A stretch of DNA of 55,891 bases, from the IMG/VR virus record IMGVR_UViG_3300009103_001352, positions 1-55,891 of that record; one strand, 5' to 3'. The notes below the pieces were generated by a model that saw only the letters and a program-made list of their open reading frames with translations, did not search any database and was not told the origin of the DNA. The position numbers and the translations under genes were made by a program. Shown in pieces: positions 34,183-43,150 of this stretch. The stretch's first letter is position 1. Each line of letters starts with the position of its first letter. The stretch is from a virus.

Positions 34183-34331
34183 AGGATTGGATTGCTAGAA
34201 AACTTCAAGAATTAAGAGGTCCCGCAAAAGTAATTCCCTTCCCTTTGAAAGATGAGAATATATATAGATTACGAAATTCTCAATTAGATAATAATACAGA
34301 GAAACGCGATGAACATATCGAGGTATCCTGA
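34179..34331 (+). CDS. Short basic ORF after the AAA+ gene
   Basis: A 50-residue ORF whose ATG overlaps the AAA+ stop (ATGA), which supports translation. It is basic at the start (MKDWIARKLQELRGPAKVIPFPLK) and mixed after. It overlaps the next ORF by 23 nt. The start resembles a small regulatory or accessory peptide. No family. Confidence 0.5.
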   Translation: MKDWIARKLQELRGPAKVIPFPLKDENIYRLRNSQLDNNTEKRDEHIEVS

Positions 34332-34521
34332 ACTAGAACAACACACTGATTTTCTAGCCCAATCACGACAATATCAAATTAGAATATTTAAAAAAACCGG
34401 TAATTTTGTGGTTTTAGATGAGGATGGAGATTTCGTAGTGGTAAATAGAAGTGAAGCAGAATGGGTTTCATCCATTATGCTAGAAAACCTTATGGAGCAC
34501 AATGAAGTCATGGTCTCTTGA
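34309..34521 (+). CDS. Small hypothetical protein
   Basis: A 70-residue protein, ATG 34309. Beta-strand-like YQIRIFKKTGNFVVLDEDGDFVVVN is followed by a helix (SEAEWVSSIMLENLMEHNEVM). It overlaps the next gene, a 2OG oxygenase, by 20 nt. It has no known motif. Confidence 0.5.
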   Translation: MNISRYPELEQHTDFLAQSRQYQIRIFKKTGNFVVLDEDGDFVVVNRSEAEWVSSIMLENLMEHNEVMVS

Positions 34522-35128
34522 TAAAGATTTAGCGTCAAGCTGTTTAGAAACTCTCGAAGGAATTAAAGATTGGAAAACTTTTGAGAGAAATAATAGTTTA
34601 ATGTTTGAATACTATGATTGGGAACAGCACGACGACCTTAGAGAAGTTTATAATCAACTTCATTCACAACGTACAATTAAAAATTTAGAAGAGGAAACTA
34701 ATACTAGTGGATTATTATTTGATCCGTTAGGTGTTGGTGAGGGTATATCTAAAATGGTTAAAGGGTGTAAACTCGATCCTCATATAGATTTTAATTGGAA
34801 TAACAGAGTTAAACTAAACAGGGTTTTTAGTTTAATTGTTTATCTTGGATATTGTAAAGGAGGTGAATTTCAAATCTGGGATAAAGAAAGAAAAAATATT
34901 ATGTGGAATCATACGCCGGATCATAATACATCAGTATTATTTAAAAATAATGATTCGGTTCCACATAGTGTAACTGAAATAACAAATGGCACCAGATATG
35001 CTATAAGACAATTTTATTATCAAAGTAATAGCACTCCTATCGAAGACCCTCATCAATCTTTATATTATTATGACGGTGAAAAAGCTTATAACATTGAAAA
35101 GAAAATGCCTACAAATTCTATAGATTAA
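34502..35128 (+). CDS. 2-oxoglutarate/Fe(II) oxygenase
   Basis: A 208-residue dioxygenase with the facial triad: His94 and Asp96 (LDPHIDFNW), His155 (SVPHSVTEI), and the 2OG-binding Arg165 (NGTRYAIRQF). The jelly-roll strands VFSLIVYLGYCKGGEFQIW and TSVLFKNND fit the prolyl-4-hydroxylase type. The substrate is unknown; such enzymes hydroxylate proteins, sugars or small molecules. It opens the accessory island. It stops one base before the CDGSH gene. Confidence 0.85.
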   Translation: MKSWSLDKDLASSCLETLEGIKDWKTFERNNSLMFEYYDWEQHDDLREVYNQLHSQRTIKNLEEETNTSGLLFDPLGVGEGISKMVKGCKLDPHIDFNWNNRVKLNRVFSLIVYLGYCKGGEFQIWDKERKNIMWNHTPDHNTSVLFKNNDSVPHSVTEITNGTRYAIRQFYYQSNSTPIEDPHQSLYYYDGEKAYNIEKKMPTNSID

Positions 35129-35129
35129 T

Positions 35130-35510
35130 ATGAACGCTGAAGAAGAAGAGATAGCTATACAAAAAGCTATCGAAGACGGAATTCCTATAATAAATGTCGG
35201 ACAGGAAGAAGATTATCAAATCGCCTTAGAAGTGTGGGGGAAATTTAAAGTTGTTTATCCAGATGGAAGAGAAGAGATTGTAGAAGGAAAGCATGCTTTT
35301 TGTACATGCGGTCTTTCTAGAACTAAACCATATTGTGATCAAACACATCAATGTTTTAGATCCGACCCAAGTGATCCAAGTAGATCTAAAGAAGTAAAAT
35401 GGGAATTTTTAACAAATAAAGAACGACACGATATAATGAACGGCATAAAAATTGACCATCTCAAAATTAAAGCTAGAGATGATGATCCCACATTTGATAG
35501 AGAAGCATGA
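35130..35510 (+). CDS. CDGSH-type [2Fe-2S] protein
   Basis: A 126-residue protein with one CDGSH iron-sulfur motif: Cys58, Cys60, Cys69 and His73 in FCTCGLSRTKPYCDQTH, spaced exactly as C-x-C-x8-C-x3-H in mitoNEET. The usual Gly in CDGSH is Gln here. The N-terminal acid region (AEEEEIAIQKAIED) and a beta segment (KFKVVYPDGREE) precede it. Such proteins transfer electrons or Fe-S clusters. It would be a natural target of the IscU/IscA set. It sits directly after an oxygenase that could need electrons. Confidence 0.88.
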   Translation: MNAEEEEIAIQKAIEDGIPIINVGQEEDYQIALEVWGKFKVVYPDGREEIVEGKHAFCTCGLSRTKPYCDQTHQCFRSDPSDPSRSKEVKWEFLTNKERHDIMNGIKIDHLKIKARDDDPTFDREA

Positions 35511-36331
35511 TATATCTTTTTGGTGATAGTTTTGTAGAGAATGAACCCGCAGAAAGTTTAGGAGTTGAGGAGCATGAACGTTGGTATCAAATGCTTTCCA
35601 GTAACCTCAATGAAGAACATAAGAATTATGGTAAATGCGGTGAAGGTCCCTCAGCATCGTTGAAAAAATTTCATCGACTTTACGAGGACCATAAATTCAA
35701 AGAAAATGATAAATTTGTATTTGTATTATCAAGTCCATATAGAATCCCATGGACCTGGCTTAAAGACGAATCGCATGCCTCTCAGGTATATGAGGATTGG
35801 CAGGAAGATAAAGATATTCGAGAGCGTTATCCCGACTTCAAGTCTAAGCGAGATTCTGCTTGTAAGATTCGTTGGGCAAAATGTGTAAATGCAATTTATG
35901 ATAGCATGCGCGATGAATTCGATCATTTAAATTTAAAGAATATTTCATATCTTTCTACTATATCTAAACAGAATAATTGGCAGATGATTGTTTTTCGAGT
36001 ATGGGGAATGAATCCTAATCCCTATAGTAAAGTATATGAAGAAAATTTATTTGATTTTTCAATACTTAATGATGATTTATTTTATTTTTATCCAATTCCA
36101 TTATATGAACATTCAAAAAAAGAATGGGTTGATGAATCATTAGAATTTCAAGGAACTCTTAATCATTTTACTTATCGTAATCATATAATATTGAGTAATA
36201 TTATGATAAACCATTTTAAGAAAACAGATTTGCCTACTAAATTTCATGAGCATTTTATTCGCGGTGTAAAAAATGTAGAAAGACGTTATGCTGAAGATCC
36301 AAATCAATTAGTAGACTTTATATACGAATGA
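35507..36331 (+). CDS. SGNH/GDSL-hydrolase-like protein, copy 1
   Basis: A 274-residue protein beginning MIYLFGDSFVENEP, the block I signature with Ser8 following Asp7. The distal Asn/His segment is LNHFTYRNH near residue 222. The body includes DKFVFVLSSPYR and WQMIVFRVWG. SGNH enzymes remove acyl groups from sugars or lipids. It overlaps the CDGSH gene and the next gene by 4 nt each. A paralogue lies at 37821. The substrate is unknown. Confidence 0.7.
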   Translation: MIYLFGDSFVENEPAESLGVEEHERWYQMLSSNLNEEHKNYGKCGEGPSASLKKFHRLYEDHKFKENDKFVFVLSSPYRIPWTWLKDESHASQVYEDWQEDKDIRERYPDFKSKRDSACKIRWAKCVNAIYDSMRDEFDHLNLKNISYLSTISKQNNWQMIVFRVWGMNPNPYSKVYEENLFDFSILNDDLFYFYPIPLYEHSKKEWVDESLEFQGTLNHFTYRNHIILSNIMINHFKKTDLPTKFHEHFIRGVKNVERRYAEDPNQLVDFIYE

Positions 36332-37227
36332 AATTTATAATTGAACCACCCACCGTTAACGATCCAGATTTAACACCTTTATTAGATATAGAGGGCCCGA
36401 TAGAAGTATATGATGTATTCGAAGTAGATAGAGAACCGATTATTACATTTTTAGAAACATTGCCTAATGAAGTAACTTATTATACCGCCGATGGGAATTT
36501 GAAAAGTGATAAACTCAAAATAATATACGATCCTTATTCTTTTTTGACTGAGATCAGTCAGCGCAGTAGAGACGTATATTATCATAAGCCTGTTATACAT
36601 GGTCCTATAAAATATAATTTTATTAGTTTATGTTCGGCACCTAGAAAACATAAGTATGATTTGTTAGATAACTTCTATACTAATAAATATTTTATATATT
36701 CGAATTATCCTTATTCTATGGTTAATGAAACAGATTATAAGTGGCATCCGAATAAGCCCTTGAAAGAATATAAGGGTAAGAACGGATTTTCTAATTTAGA
36801 CATAAAAAGTCTTACGGAAATAGAATCTGATCATCACGGATTTCAAGAATTGGTCCCCGTTGAATATTATCAATCTAATTGTGATTTGGTATTAGAATCA
36901 ACAGTTGAGACTCTTTTTATTACAGAAAAGACATGGAAACCCATAGTATATAAAAAACCATTTTTGGTTTGGGGTGGAAGTGGAATTCATGCTAAGTTAA
37001 AAGATTTAGGTTTTAAATTATTTGAAGAATTGTTTAATTATAATTTTGACAAATTTAGAAATAATAAAAAGCGATTAGATAAGTTGTGTGAGACAGTAAA
37101 ACCTTACATGAATATGGAACCTAGTACATTAGAACATTCTATAAAATTATCTATTAAAGATAAAATAGAATATAATTATAATCTTTATTGTGAAAAATTT
37201 AATGTGGAACAAAGTAGAAGAATTTGA
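36328..37227 (+). CDS. Glycosyltransferase-like protein, GT10-type, copy 1
   Basis: A 299-residue protein whose C-terminal half contains VPVEYYQSNCDLVLESTVETLFITEKTWKPIVYKKPFLVWGGSGIHAKLKDLGFKLFEELF. The TEK-x-x-K-P-x-x-x-KPF-x-V-x-G-x-G pattern matches the donor-binding site of alpha-1,3-fucosyltransferase-like (GT10) proteins. Two paralogues lie at 39321 and 43147. The N-terminal half is a separate acceptor domain. It overlaps both neighbours and is in the SGNH/2OG operon. The real sugar is unknown. Confidence 0.7.
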   Translation: MKFIIEPPTVNDPDLTPLLDIEGPIEVYDVFEVDREPIITFLETLPNEVTYYTADGNLKSDKLKIIYDPYSFLTEISQRSRDVYYHKPVIHGPIKYNFISLCSAPRKHKYDLLDNFYTNKYFIYSNYPYSMVNETDYKWHPNKPLKEYKGKNGFSNLDIKSLTEIESDHHGFQELVPVEYYQSNCDLVLESTVETLFITEKTWKPIVYKKPFLVWGGSGIHAKLKDLGFKLFEELFNYNFDKFRNNKKRLDKLCETVKPYMNMEPSTLEHSIKLSIKDKIEYNYNLYCEKFNVEQSRRI

Positions 37228-37828
37228 AAAATTAATTGCTGAGTTTGCAGGATCTAAGTACGCCATAGCAACAGATAGTTGTACTAACGCAATTTTCATA
37301 TCAGCATTATGGAATAAAAAAACTAAGCCATTTGACATATATAATAATATAGCTGAGGTACCCAAACAAACATATGTGAGTGTCCCTCAAGCTCTTCGAC
37401 AAGCTGGATATAGGTTGAAATTTAAAGATATTAAATGGAAAGGATATTATCCAATAGAGCCGTTAAATATTGTTGATGGTGCTTGTCGATTCACTAGGGA
37501 TATGTATTTTCCGGGAAGTTATCATTGTCTCAGTTTTCATCATAGAAAAACAATATCTACTGTTAGAGGGGGTATGATATTAACAGATGATAAGGATTTT
37601 GTTAAATGGGCACGACCGATGATTTATATGGGTCGAAATAAAGATGTTAAATATGTAGATGATGAACTTATGGCAGATGGTTATAACATGTATATGACAC
37701 CTGAGACAGCCGAACTAGGATTATTTAAATTTGATATGTTTATGAGAGGAGAACAAAAAGTAGAAGATATAGATATAGCTGATAGTAATCATTATAAAGA
37801 TATTAGTATTTTAAATTGGAATGATTGA
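37202..37828 (+). CDS. Short DegT/DnrJ/StrS-like PLP aminotransferase
   Basis: A 208-residue protein with DegT-family features: SKYAIATDSCTNAIFISAL, VPKQTYVSVPQALRQAGY, VDGACRF and CLSFHHRKTISTVRGGMILTDD, where Lys116 is the likely Schiff base. Usual members have about 370 residues; this one ends in a short C-terminal half, so it is truncated and may be inactive or partner-dependent. I start at ATG 37202; an ATG at 37190 lies in the upstream frame. It overlaps the second SGNH gene by 8 nt. It would aminate a keto-sugar or inosose. Confidence 0.7.
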   Translation: MWNKVEEFEKLIAEFAGSKYAIATDSCTNAIFISALWNKKTKPFDIYNNIAEVPKQTYVSVPQALRQAGYRLKFKDIKWKGYYPIEPLNIVDGACRFTRDMYFPGSYHCLSFHHRKTISTVRGGMILTDDKDFVKWARPMIYMGRNKDVKYVDDELMADGYNMYMTPETAELGLFKFDMFMRGEQKVEDIDIADSNHYKDISILNWND

Positions 37829-38630
37829 TATATACGGAGACAGTTTCGCAGATCCTAATTGGAAAATAGGAATGCCGGTTCACGAATCGGTTGATACAAA
37901 TTTTACATCATGGTATGAAAGATTAGGAGATGAACCGATGCATCGAGGAAGAAATTTTGCTAAGTCTGCAACAGGGCCTCATTATTCGTTTCGCGAGTTA
38001 TATAAACGTTATAAGAAATATACAAAAGATGATCATATAATTTTTATTATTTCAGGTCGCGATAGAATTCATTTTCATGTACCGAGAGAATTTCAACGGG
38101 AAGATAGATACCAACAAATTTGTCCAGAAGACGTTTTTTGGGATGAACGTAAAAATCAAACTACTCTTCCGGATTTGTTTCGAAAAAATTCAAAGAATGC
38201 CGAGATTCCTCTTACAGCGTGGTATGAGAAGTATAGATTACACATGGATTATGCTTATAAAACATTTAAAGCAGAAATAGATAATTCGACTGTCAAATGT
38301 GAATCTTTTCTCTATATGATATCTAGAATTCAACAATGTAAAGTAACCGTATTTTTATTACATGCTAATGATTCGTATATGGGTGATAGGTTAAATGATG
38401 ATTTATTTTATTTGCATAACTATAGCCTATTGAGGGCTAGTAATGAAGAATTTATTAATTATAAAGAAAATAGATTTCCAAGATGGGAACTAAGACAGAA
38501 CCATCTTTCAAAAGAAAATCATGATGTGATGGAAGAAATTATTCGGACAAGAACTTTTAAACCATTCAAGAAAAACTTTGTAGATCCAACACCATTCGAA
38601 CAAGACGAAGAAAGATTTATATATGATTAA
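37821..38630 (+). CDS. SGNH/GDSL-hydrolase-like protein, copy 2
   Basis: A 269-residue paralogue of the 35507 gene: MIDIYGDSFADPNW with Asp7-Ser8, IIFIISGRDR, VFLLHANDSY and the distal NHLSKENHDV. The two copies share the layout but little exact sequence. It overlaps the aminotransferase by 8 nt and the oxygenase by 8 nt. It probably deacylates a sugar or lipid intermediate. Confidence 0.7.
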   Translation: MIDIYGDSFADPNWKIGMPVHESVDTNFTSWYERLGDEPMHRGRNFAKSATGPHYSFRELYKRYKKYTKDDHIIFIISGRDRIHFHVPREFQREDRYQQICPEDVFWDERKNQTTLPDLFRKNSKNAEIPLTAWYEKYRLHMDYAYKTFKAEIDNSTVKCESFLYMISRIQQCKVTVFLLHANDSYMGDRLNDDLFYLHNYSLLRASNEEFINYKENRFPRWELRQNHLSKENHDVMEEIIRTRTFKPFKKNFVDPTPFEQDEERFIYD

Positions 38631-39324
38631 GATAATCAGATATGATGTAAAGAAATATAATTTTAGGAAATGGTTTGAAGACTGCTTAGGTCGACTTGAA
38701 GATATACATTTAAATCATGATATCAAACCAGTGACATATAGTACTGCTGGAGGAATACATCTACCTGAAGAAGATACACAATATGGATTGATTGAAAAAC
38801 TCTTTAAAGAGGTTGTAAATAAAGCATATGCTTTTAGACATATGTGGTGGGATTTTCAGAAAGAAGTAATTAAACCGTACTTCGGTGAAGACACAGTTAT
38901 TCAACGCTTACCATCAGTAAAAATATTTCCATCTGGATATGATTGGAAGTTTGTTGAAAAAACTACAAAGGTAAATGGTAGAAAAGCTAATTTACATTAT
39001 GAAATGGATCACCCTTTTCATCATCCAGAGTTTGAGACAAATTTTATAGTGCCGTTAATAGATATGGATGAAGATAACGGTATATTTGTAGATGGAGAAA
39101 TGTGCGCTTGCAATGAAGGTCAGGTATTAGTATTTGATCAATTATTACATGGTGGATATGTTTATAATAGATCTCCCAATACTAGAGTTTCTATAGATTT
39201 TAAAGCATGCGCGTATAGTCAATATGATAGAGAGGTGCTCACTGATATAAAAGTAAGAAAAAGAGGTGAGTGGACAACACAAAAAGAATTATTTAAAATT
39301 GGTAATTATTATAGTATGGTATGA
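38623..39324 (+). CDS. StrG-like 2OG/Fe(II) oxygenase
   Basis: A 233-residue cupin-type oxygenase. The block LHYEMDHPFHHPEFETNFIVPLIDMDEDNGIFVDGE (residues about 124-159) followed by GQVLVFDQLLHGGYVYNRSPNTRVSIDFKA (about 166-195) matches the StrG-like group of streptomycin clusters and their phage relatives. Metal ligands are probably His125, Asp129 and His176, with Arg188 binding 2OG. It overlaps the copy 2 glycosyltransferase by 4 nt. Together with an amidinotransferase and an aminotransferase it recalls aminocyclitol chemistry. Confidence 0.7.
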   Translation: MIKIIRYDVKKYNFRKWFEDCLGRLEDIHLNHDIKPVTYSTAGGIHLPEEDTQYGLIEKLFKEVVNKAYAFRHMWWDFQKEVIKPYFGEDTVIQRLPSVKIFPSGYDWKFVEKTTKVNGRKANLHYEMDHPFHHPEFETNFIVPLIDMDEDNGIFVDGEMCACNEGQVLVFDQLLHGGYVYNRSPNTRVSIDFKACAYSQYDREVLTDIKVRKRGEWTTQKELFKIGNYYSMV

Positions 39325-40331
39325 TTGTAAGGTATGATGATTCATTTGTATTACCTGATGATGATGTAATATTAATAGATTATGAAGTTGATAGGTCACA
39401 ATTCTTTGAAGAATTATGTGGTCAATATAATAAAAAATATAAACTAACTTATATCAGTCCCGACTGTAAAATAAGATATTATAATGAGAATATTGAATGC
39501 TTATCTTATCCTTTTGTAGTATGGGATATATCTTTCCCAGAAATATTAAATCCAGACGTTAAATATAATTTCATATCTCTTAATAGTTCTCCAAAATCCT
39601 TTAGATTATTGTTAATTGCTGATCTGAGGAAATATGATTATTTTGAATATTCATTCTTTCCATATCCTCATGTACAAAATATAGAACCAGGATTTAATTT
39701 TGGTCCGAAGATACCAGAAATACAGAAACGTCTTAAAACAGAAATTATTCAGCCCAGAGTTTTAACAGAAAATAATGGCTTCCCTTTAAAGTTTGAATCT
39801 TTTGAAGAAAAAGATTTAGATAGATCCAAATGGTATTTAAATAACACAGTGCCGTTAGAATATTATGAAAGTAATATTGATATTGTAACAGAATCGTATA
39901 TTAAAAACGGAATATATTTTACAGAAAAAACTTTAAAGGCTCTCTCAAACAAGAAACCGTTTTTAATCTTAGGAGATCAACATATAAACAAAGCATTAAA
40001 ACATTTAGGCTTTGAAATATTTGAGGAATTGTTTGATTATGAATTTGACGAACAAGCTGATTTTCTTATCAGATATAAGAAGATGAAAGAACAAATCTTA
40101 CGATATATAAATGAGGATCCAATAAAAATACGACAGATTATTAAAGGAATAGGCAGCCCGTGGAATATAAAAGATAAGTTAGATCATAACTATGAGTTAT
40201 TAAAAAAGATCCAGAGAGAAAGAGAAACCTTATTTGTAGATTTATGGGGTAGTGAAGAAGAGCGGACAATTTCTGATAATGAATTACTTGATATACTAAG
40301 AAGTAAACAAAATGAATATACAATCAAATAA
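39321..40331 (+). CDS. Glycosyltransferase-like protein, GT10-type, copy 2
   Basis: A 336-residue paralogue of the 36328 gene. The donor block VPLEYYESNIDIVTESYIKNGIYFTEKTLKALSNKKPFLILGDQHINKALKHLGFEIFEELF is the same as copy 1 in spacing. It carries a longer Glu/Arg-rich C-terminus (residues 290-336). It overlaps the next gene by 20 nt. The donor sugar is unknown. Confidence 0.7.
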   Translation: MIVRYDDSFVLPDDDVILIDYEVDRSQFFEELCGQYNKKYKLTYISPDCKIRYYNENIECLSYPFVVWDISFPEILNPDVKYNFISLNSSPKSFRLLLIADLRKYDYFEYSFFPYPHVQNIEPGFNFGPKIPEIQKRLKTEIIQPRVLTENNGFPLKFESFEEKDLDRSKWYLNNTVPLEYYESNIDIVTESYIKNGIYFTEKTLKALSNKKPFLILGDQHINKALKHLGFEIFEELFDYEFDEQADFLIRYKKMKEQILRYINEDPIKIRQIIKGIGSPWNIKDKLDHNYELLKKIQRERETLFVDLWGSEEERTISDNELLDILRSKQNEYTIK

Positions 40332-41364
40332 TGGTTGGGATCCGCTAAAAGAAGTAATAGTTGGTGACGCATCTAATGCTATAATTCCTTCATTTGAATT
40401 ATCCATGAAAAATTTCATGTATGCAAATTTAAGTGAAGAGCAAATTAATTCCATAACAGGTCCATATGATAAGCAAGTTATAGAAGAAACTAATGAGGAC
40501 TTGGAATTATTATGTAGAGTTTTAGAAAGTCAGGATATAAAAGTTTATAGACCAAAAAAGATTAATCATAAAAGAAGGTCTATGACTCCTCATTGGATTG
40601 CGCAGGGGTGGTGTACTTATTGTCCGCGTGATATATTTTTAGTACTAAATGATTGTATAATTGAAACGCCCAATGTTATGCGTAGCCGATATTTTGAGAT
40701 GCATGCATATAGACATATTTTGAATCAATGTAAAGGTAAATGGTTCTCCGCGCCTAGGCCTCAGTTATTAGATGAATCATTTAATTTTGATGATTTATCA
40801 AAACCAACATTGATGAATAAAGAAGCTCTTTTTGATGCTCCAAATGTTGTAAGAATGGGTAGAGACTTAATATATCAAGTGAGTAATAGCGGTAATGAAA
40901 AAGGAGGTGAATGGCTCCAATCAATGTTTCCGGAATATAAAATACATATAGAAAGAGAATCATATTCAGGAGCTCATTTTGATAGCACGGTGATACCATT
41001 AAGACCTGGATTAGTATTATTAAACGGTCAACGATGCACTCCAAAAAATTATCCGAAGATATTTAAGAATTGGGATAAAATATTCTTTACTGATATAGTA
41101 GATCAAGGTATCCCAAGTGCCGGCGGATCATCCAATGCCAGTGCAGCTATCTCATCACCTGCAATAGGATTAAACTTATTAAGTATTAATGAAAAAGTAT
41201 GTATTGTAGATGAAAATCAACTCCCTCTTATTACGAAATTAAGAGATCACAACATTGATGCAATCCCTATGCGTTTAAGACATGCAAAAACTTTAGGCGG
41301 AGGCTTTCATTGTGTAACATTAGATTTAAACAGAACTGGTACTTTACAACAGTATGACTTCTAA
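40312..41364 (+). CDS. Amidinotransferase (glycine/inosamine type, StrB1-like)
   Basis: This 350-residue enzyme transfers an amidino group from arginine to an amine. It starts GWDPLKEVIVGDASNA. The catalytic triad residues are Asp175 (LFDAPNVVRMGRD), His222 (GAHFDSTVIPLRPGLV) and the nucleophile Cys334 (LGGGFHCVTLDL). Length and motifs match glycine and scyllo-inosamine-phosphate amidinotransferases. The amine acceptor is unknown but the neighbouring DegT aminotransferase could supply an amino sugar or inosamine. It overlaps the radical SAM gene by 11 nt. Confidence 0.88.
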   Translation: MNIQSNNGWDPLKEVIVGDASNAIIPSFELSMKNFMYANLSEEQINSITGPYDKQVIEETNEDLELLCRVLESQDIKVYRPKKINHKRRSMTPHWIAQGWCTYCPRDIFLVLNDCIIETPNVMRSRYFEMHAYRHILNQCKGKWFSAPRPQLLDESFNFDDLSKPTLMNKEALFDAPNVVRMGRDLIYQVSNSGNEKGGEWLQSMFPEYKIHIERESYSGAHFDSTVIPLRPGLVLLNGQRCTPKNYPKIFKNWDKIFFTDIVDQGIPSAGGSSNASAAISSPAIGLNLLSINEKVCIVDENQLPLITKLRDHNIDAIPMRLRHAKTLGGGFHCVTLDLNRTGTLQQYDF

Positions 41365-43150
41365 ACGTATTGCGTTCGTAGAACTCTCACATATTTTTAC
41401 TAATCAGATTAAATTACCCTATTCTACGGGTTGTATCTGGAGTTATTGTAAAACTGATAAAGAGATTACCGATAGTTACTCTTTTGATGTTCATGATTGG
41501 ATATATGTTCTAGATGAAAATTTAGATATCAATAAAACTGCTAAACAATTATCAAAATGTGATGTTGTAGGTATTTCGTATTTTGTATGGAATACTCATG
41601 TTAGTGATAAGTTAGCTAAACAAATAAGATACATAAATCCTAAGTGTGTGATCATATATGGTGGATTAGGTATACCAAAATACGGTCGATGCGAAAAGTT
41701 TCTCAAAGACAGGCCTTATATCGACGTTATAGTACATAATGAAGGCGAGATAGTATTTAAGAATATATTGAAAGCTTTACATCGAAAAGAGGATTTAAGA
41801 AATGTTAAAGGAATCACAACACCTTTCTTTTCAACACCCTTAGAAGAAAGAGTAAAAGATATATCATCTATGCCTAGTCCATATCTTGATGGATTATTTG
41901 ATGATCTCCTAGCAATTAAAAATCATTCATATGAGTGGGAGAGTTTAGTAGAATTAGAACGAGGTTGTCCTTATACATGCACATTCTGCGAAGTTGGAGA
42001 TAGGCATTGGACGAAGATATTTAAACAGGATTATAATAAGTTAGTAAGAGAAATTGATTGGGTATCAGATAAGAAGATAGAGTATCTACATCTAATTGAT
42101 AATAACTTTGGTATGTATAAAGAGCAAAAAGTTATATCCGACTTACTTATAGATAAGTATAAATTGACTGGTTATCCTAATGCTCTTAATATAACGTGGG
42201 CAAAGCATAAGAAACCATTCTTATTTGATATAGCAGAAGATTTATGGAAGGTAGGGCTCAATAAGAGTGTTACGATCGCTCTACAGTCGATGAATTCTTC
42301 TACATTAAAAGCGATCGAAAGAGCAAATGAAAATACTAATTTAAGAGAGGTATTAGCAAATTTAAAATGGAGAGGTATGCCTGCTTATATAGAAACTATT
42401 CTCGGCCTACCAGAGGAATCATTAGATAGTTTTAAAGAAGGAATATATAGATTGATTGACGATATAAATTATCATAATTATATCGGCATATATGTAATGG
42501 TTGCATTACCTAATACTCCATTTGGCGATCCTGAATATCTCAAAAAATATAATGTACAAATAAAGCAAACATCCCCCGCATTTTTTCATCATGAAAATCC
42601 CCCAGATCAATTATTAGAAGAAGTCAATAACGTAGTCGTTGGATCTAACAGTATGACATTTGATGATTACTTAGAAGCAACAGGGTGGAAGTGGTTTATG
42701 ATATCTCTACATTTTTTAGGATGGCTTAGAATATTAGCATTAGAATTAAAAAATAATCATAACATATCAATGAGAGAGTTTTATAACGGATTATTCGAAT
42801 GGTTTATTAATAATGATCAAACATTATTGTATAGAGAATATACAATTACAATGAGAATGTTAAAGAAAGTGTTTAATAGAGAGATTCCATGGGGTCGTAA
42901 AGTATCGGATGTTTCTAATATATACTGGGAGTATGAAGAAGCCACAGCAATACACATTGCTAAAGAAAAGAATCGTTTCTATGGAGAGATAGAAGATTAT
43001 TTAAAAGAAGAATATGGATTTAATTATTCTATAACAACGAATCAATATAACAAGATGAAAGACCCTTACGAAGTCTATAACGGCGATTTAGAAAAATGGG
43101 CTCGTGAATGCATGTGGTGGGGTCGAAGAGCGGAGAGGTTTTTCGTATGA
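41354..43150 (+). CDS. B12-binding radical SAM enzyme
   Basis: A 598-residue protein with an N-terminal cobalamin-binding Rossmann domain (IAFVELSHIFTNQIKL, VVGISYFVWN, VIIYGGLGIPKY). The radical SAM core has Cys205, Cys209 and Cys212 in RGCPYTCTFCEVGDRHW. YLHLIDNNFGMY and the ETILGLPEES strand follow. The B12 His motif is not certain. Such enzymes methylate or rearrange unactivated carbons, or modify sugars. It overlaps the copy 3 glycosyltransferase by 4 nt and the amidinotransferase by 11 nt. Its substrate is unknown. Confidence 0.85.
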   Translation: MTSKRIAFVELSHIFTNQIKLPYSTGCIWSYCKTDKEITDSYSFDVHDWIYVLDENLDINKTAKQLSKCDVVGISYFVWNTHVSDKLAKQIRYINPKCVIIYGGLGIPKYGRCEKFLKDRPYIDVIVHNEGEIVFKNILKALHRKEDLRNVKGITTPFFSTPLEERVKDISSMPSPYLDGLFDDLLAIKNHSYEWESLVELERGCPYTCTFCEVGDRHWTKIFKQDYNKLVREIDWVSDKKIEYLHLIDNNFGMYKEQKVISDLLIDKYKLTGYPNALNITWAKHKKPFLFDIAEDLWKVGLNKSVTIALQSMNSSTLKAIERANENTNLREVLANLKWRGMPAYIETILGLPEESLDSFKEGIYRLIDDINYHNYIGIYVMVALPNTPFGDPEYLKKYNVQIKQTSPAFFHHENPPDQLLEEVNNVVVGSNSMTFDDYLEATGWKWFMISLHFLGWLRILALELKNNHNISMREFYNGLFEWFINNDQTLLYREYTITMRMLKKVFNREIPWGRKVSDVSNIYWEYEEATAIHIAKEKNRFYGEIEDYLKEEYGFNYSITTNQYNKMKDPYEVYNGDLEKWARECMWWGRRAERFFV

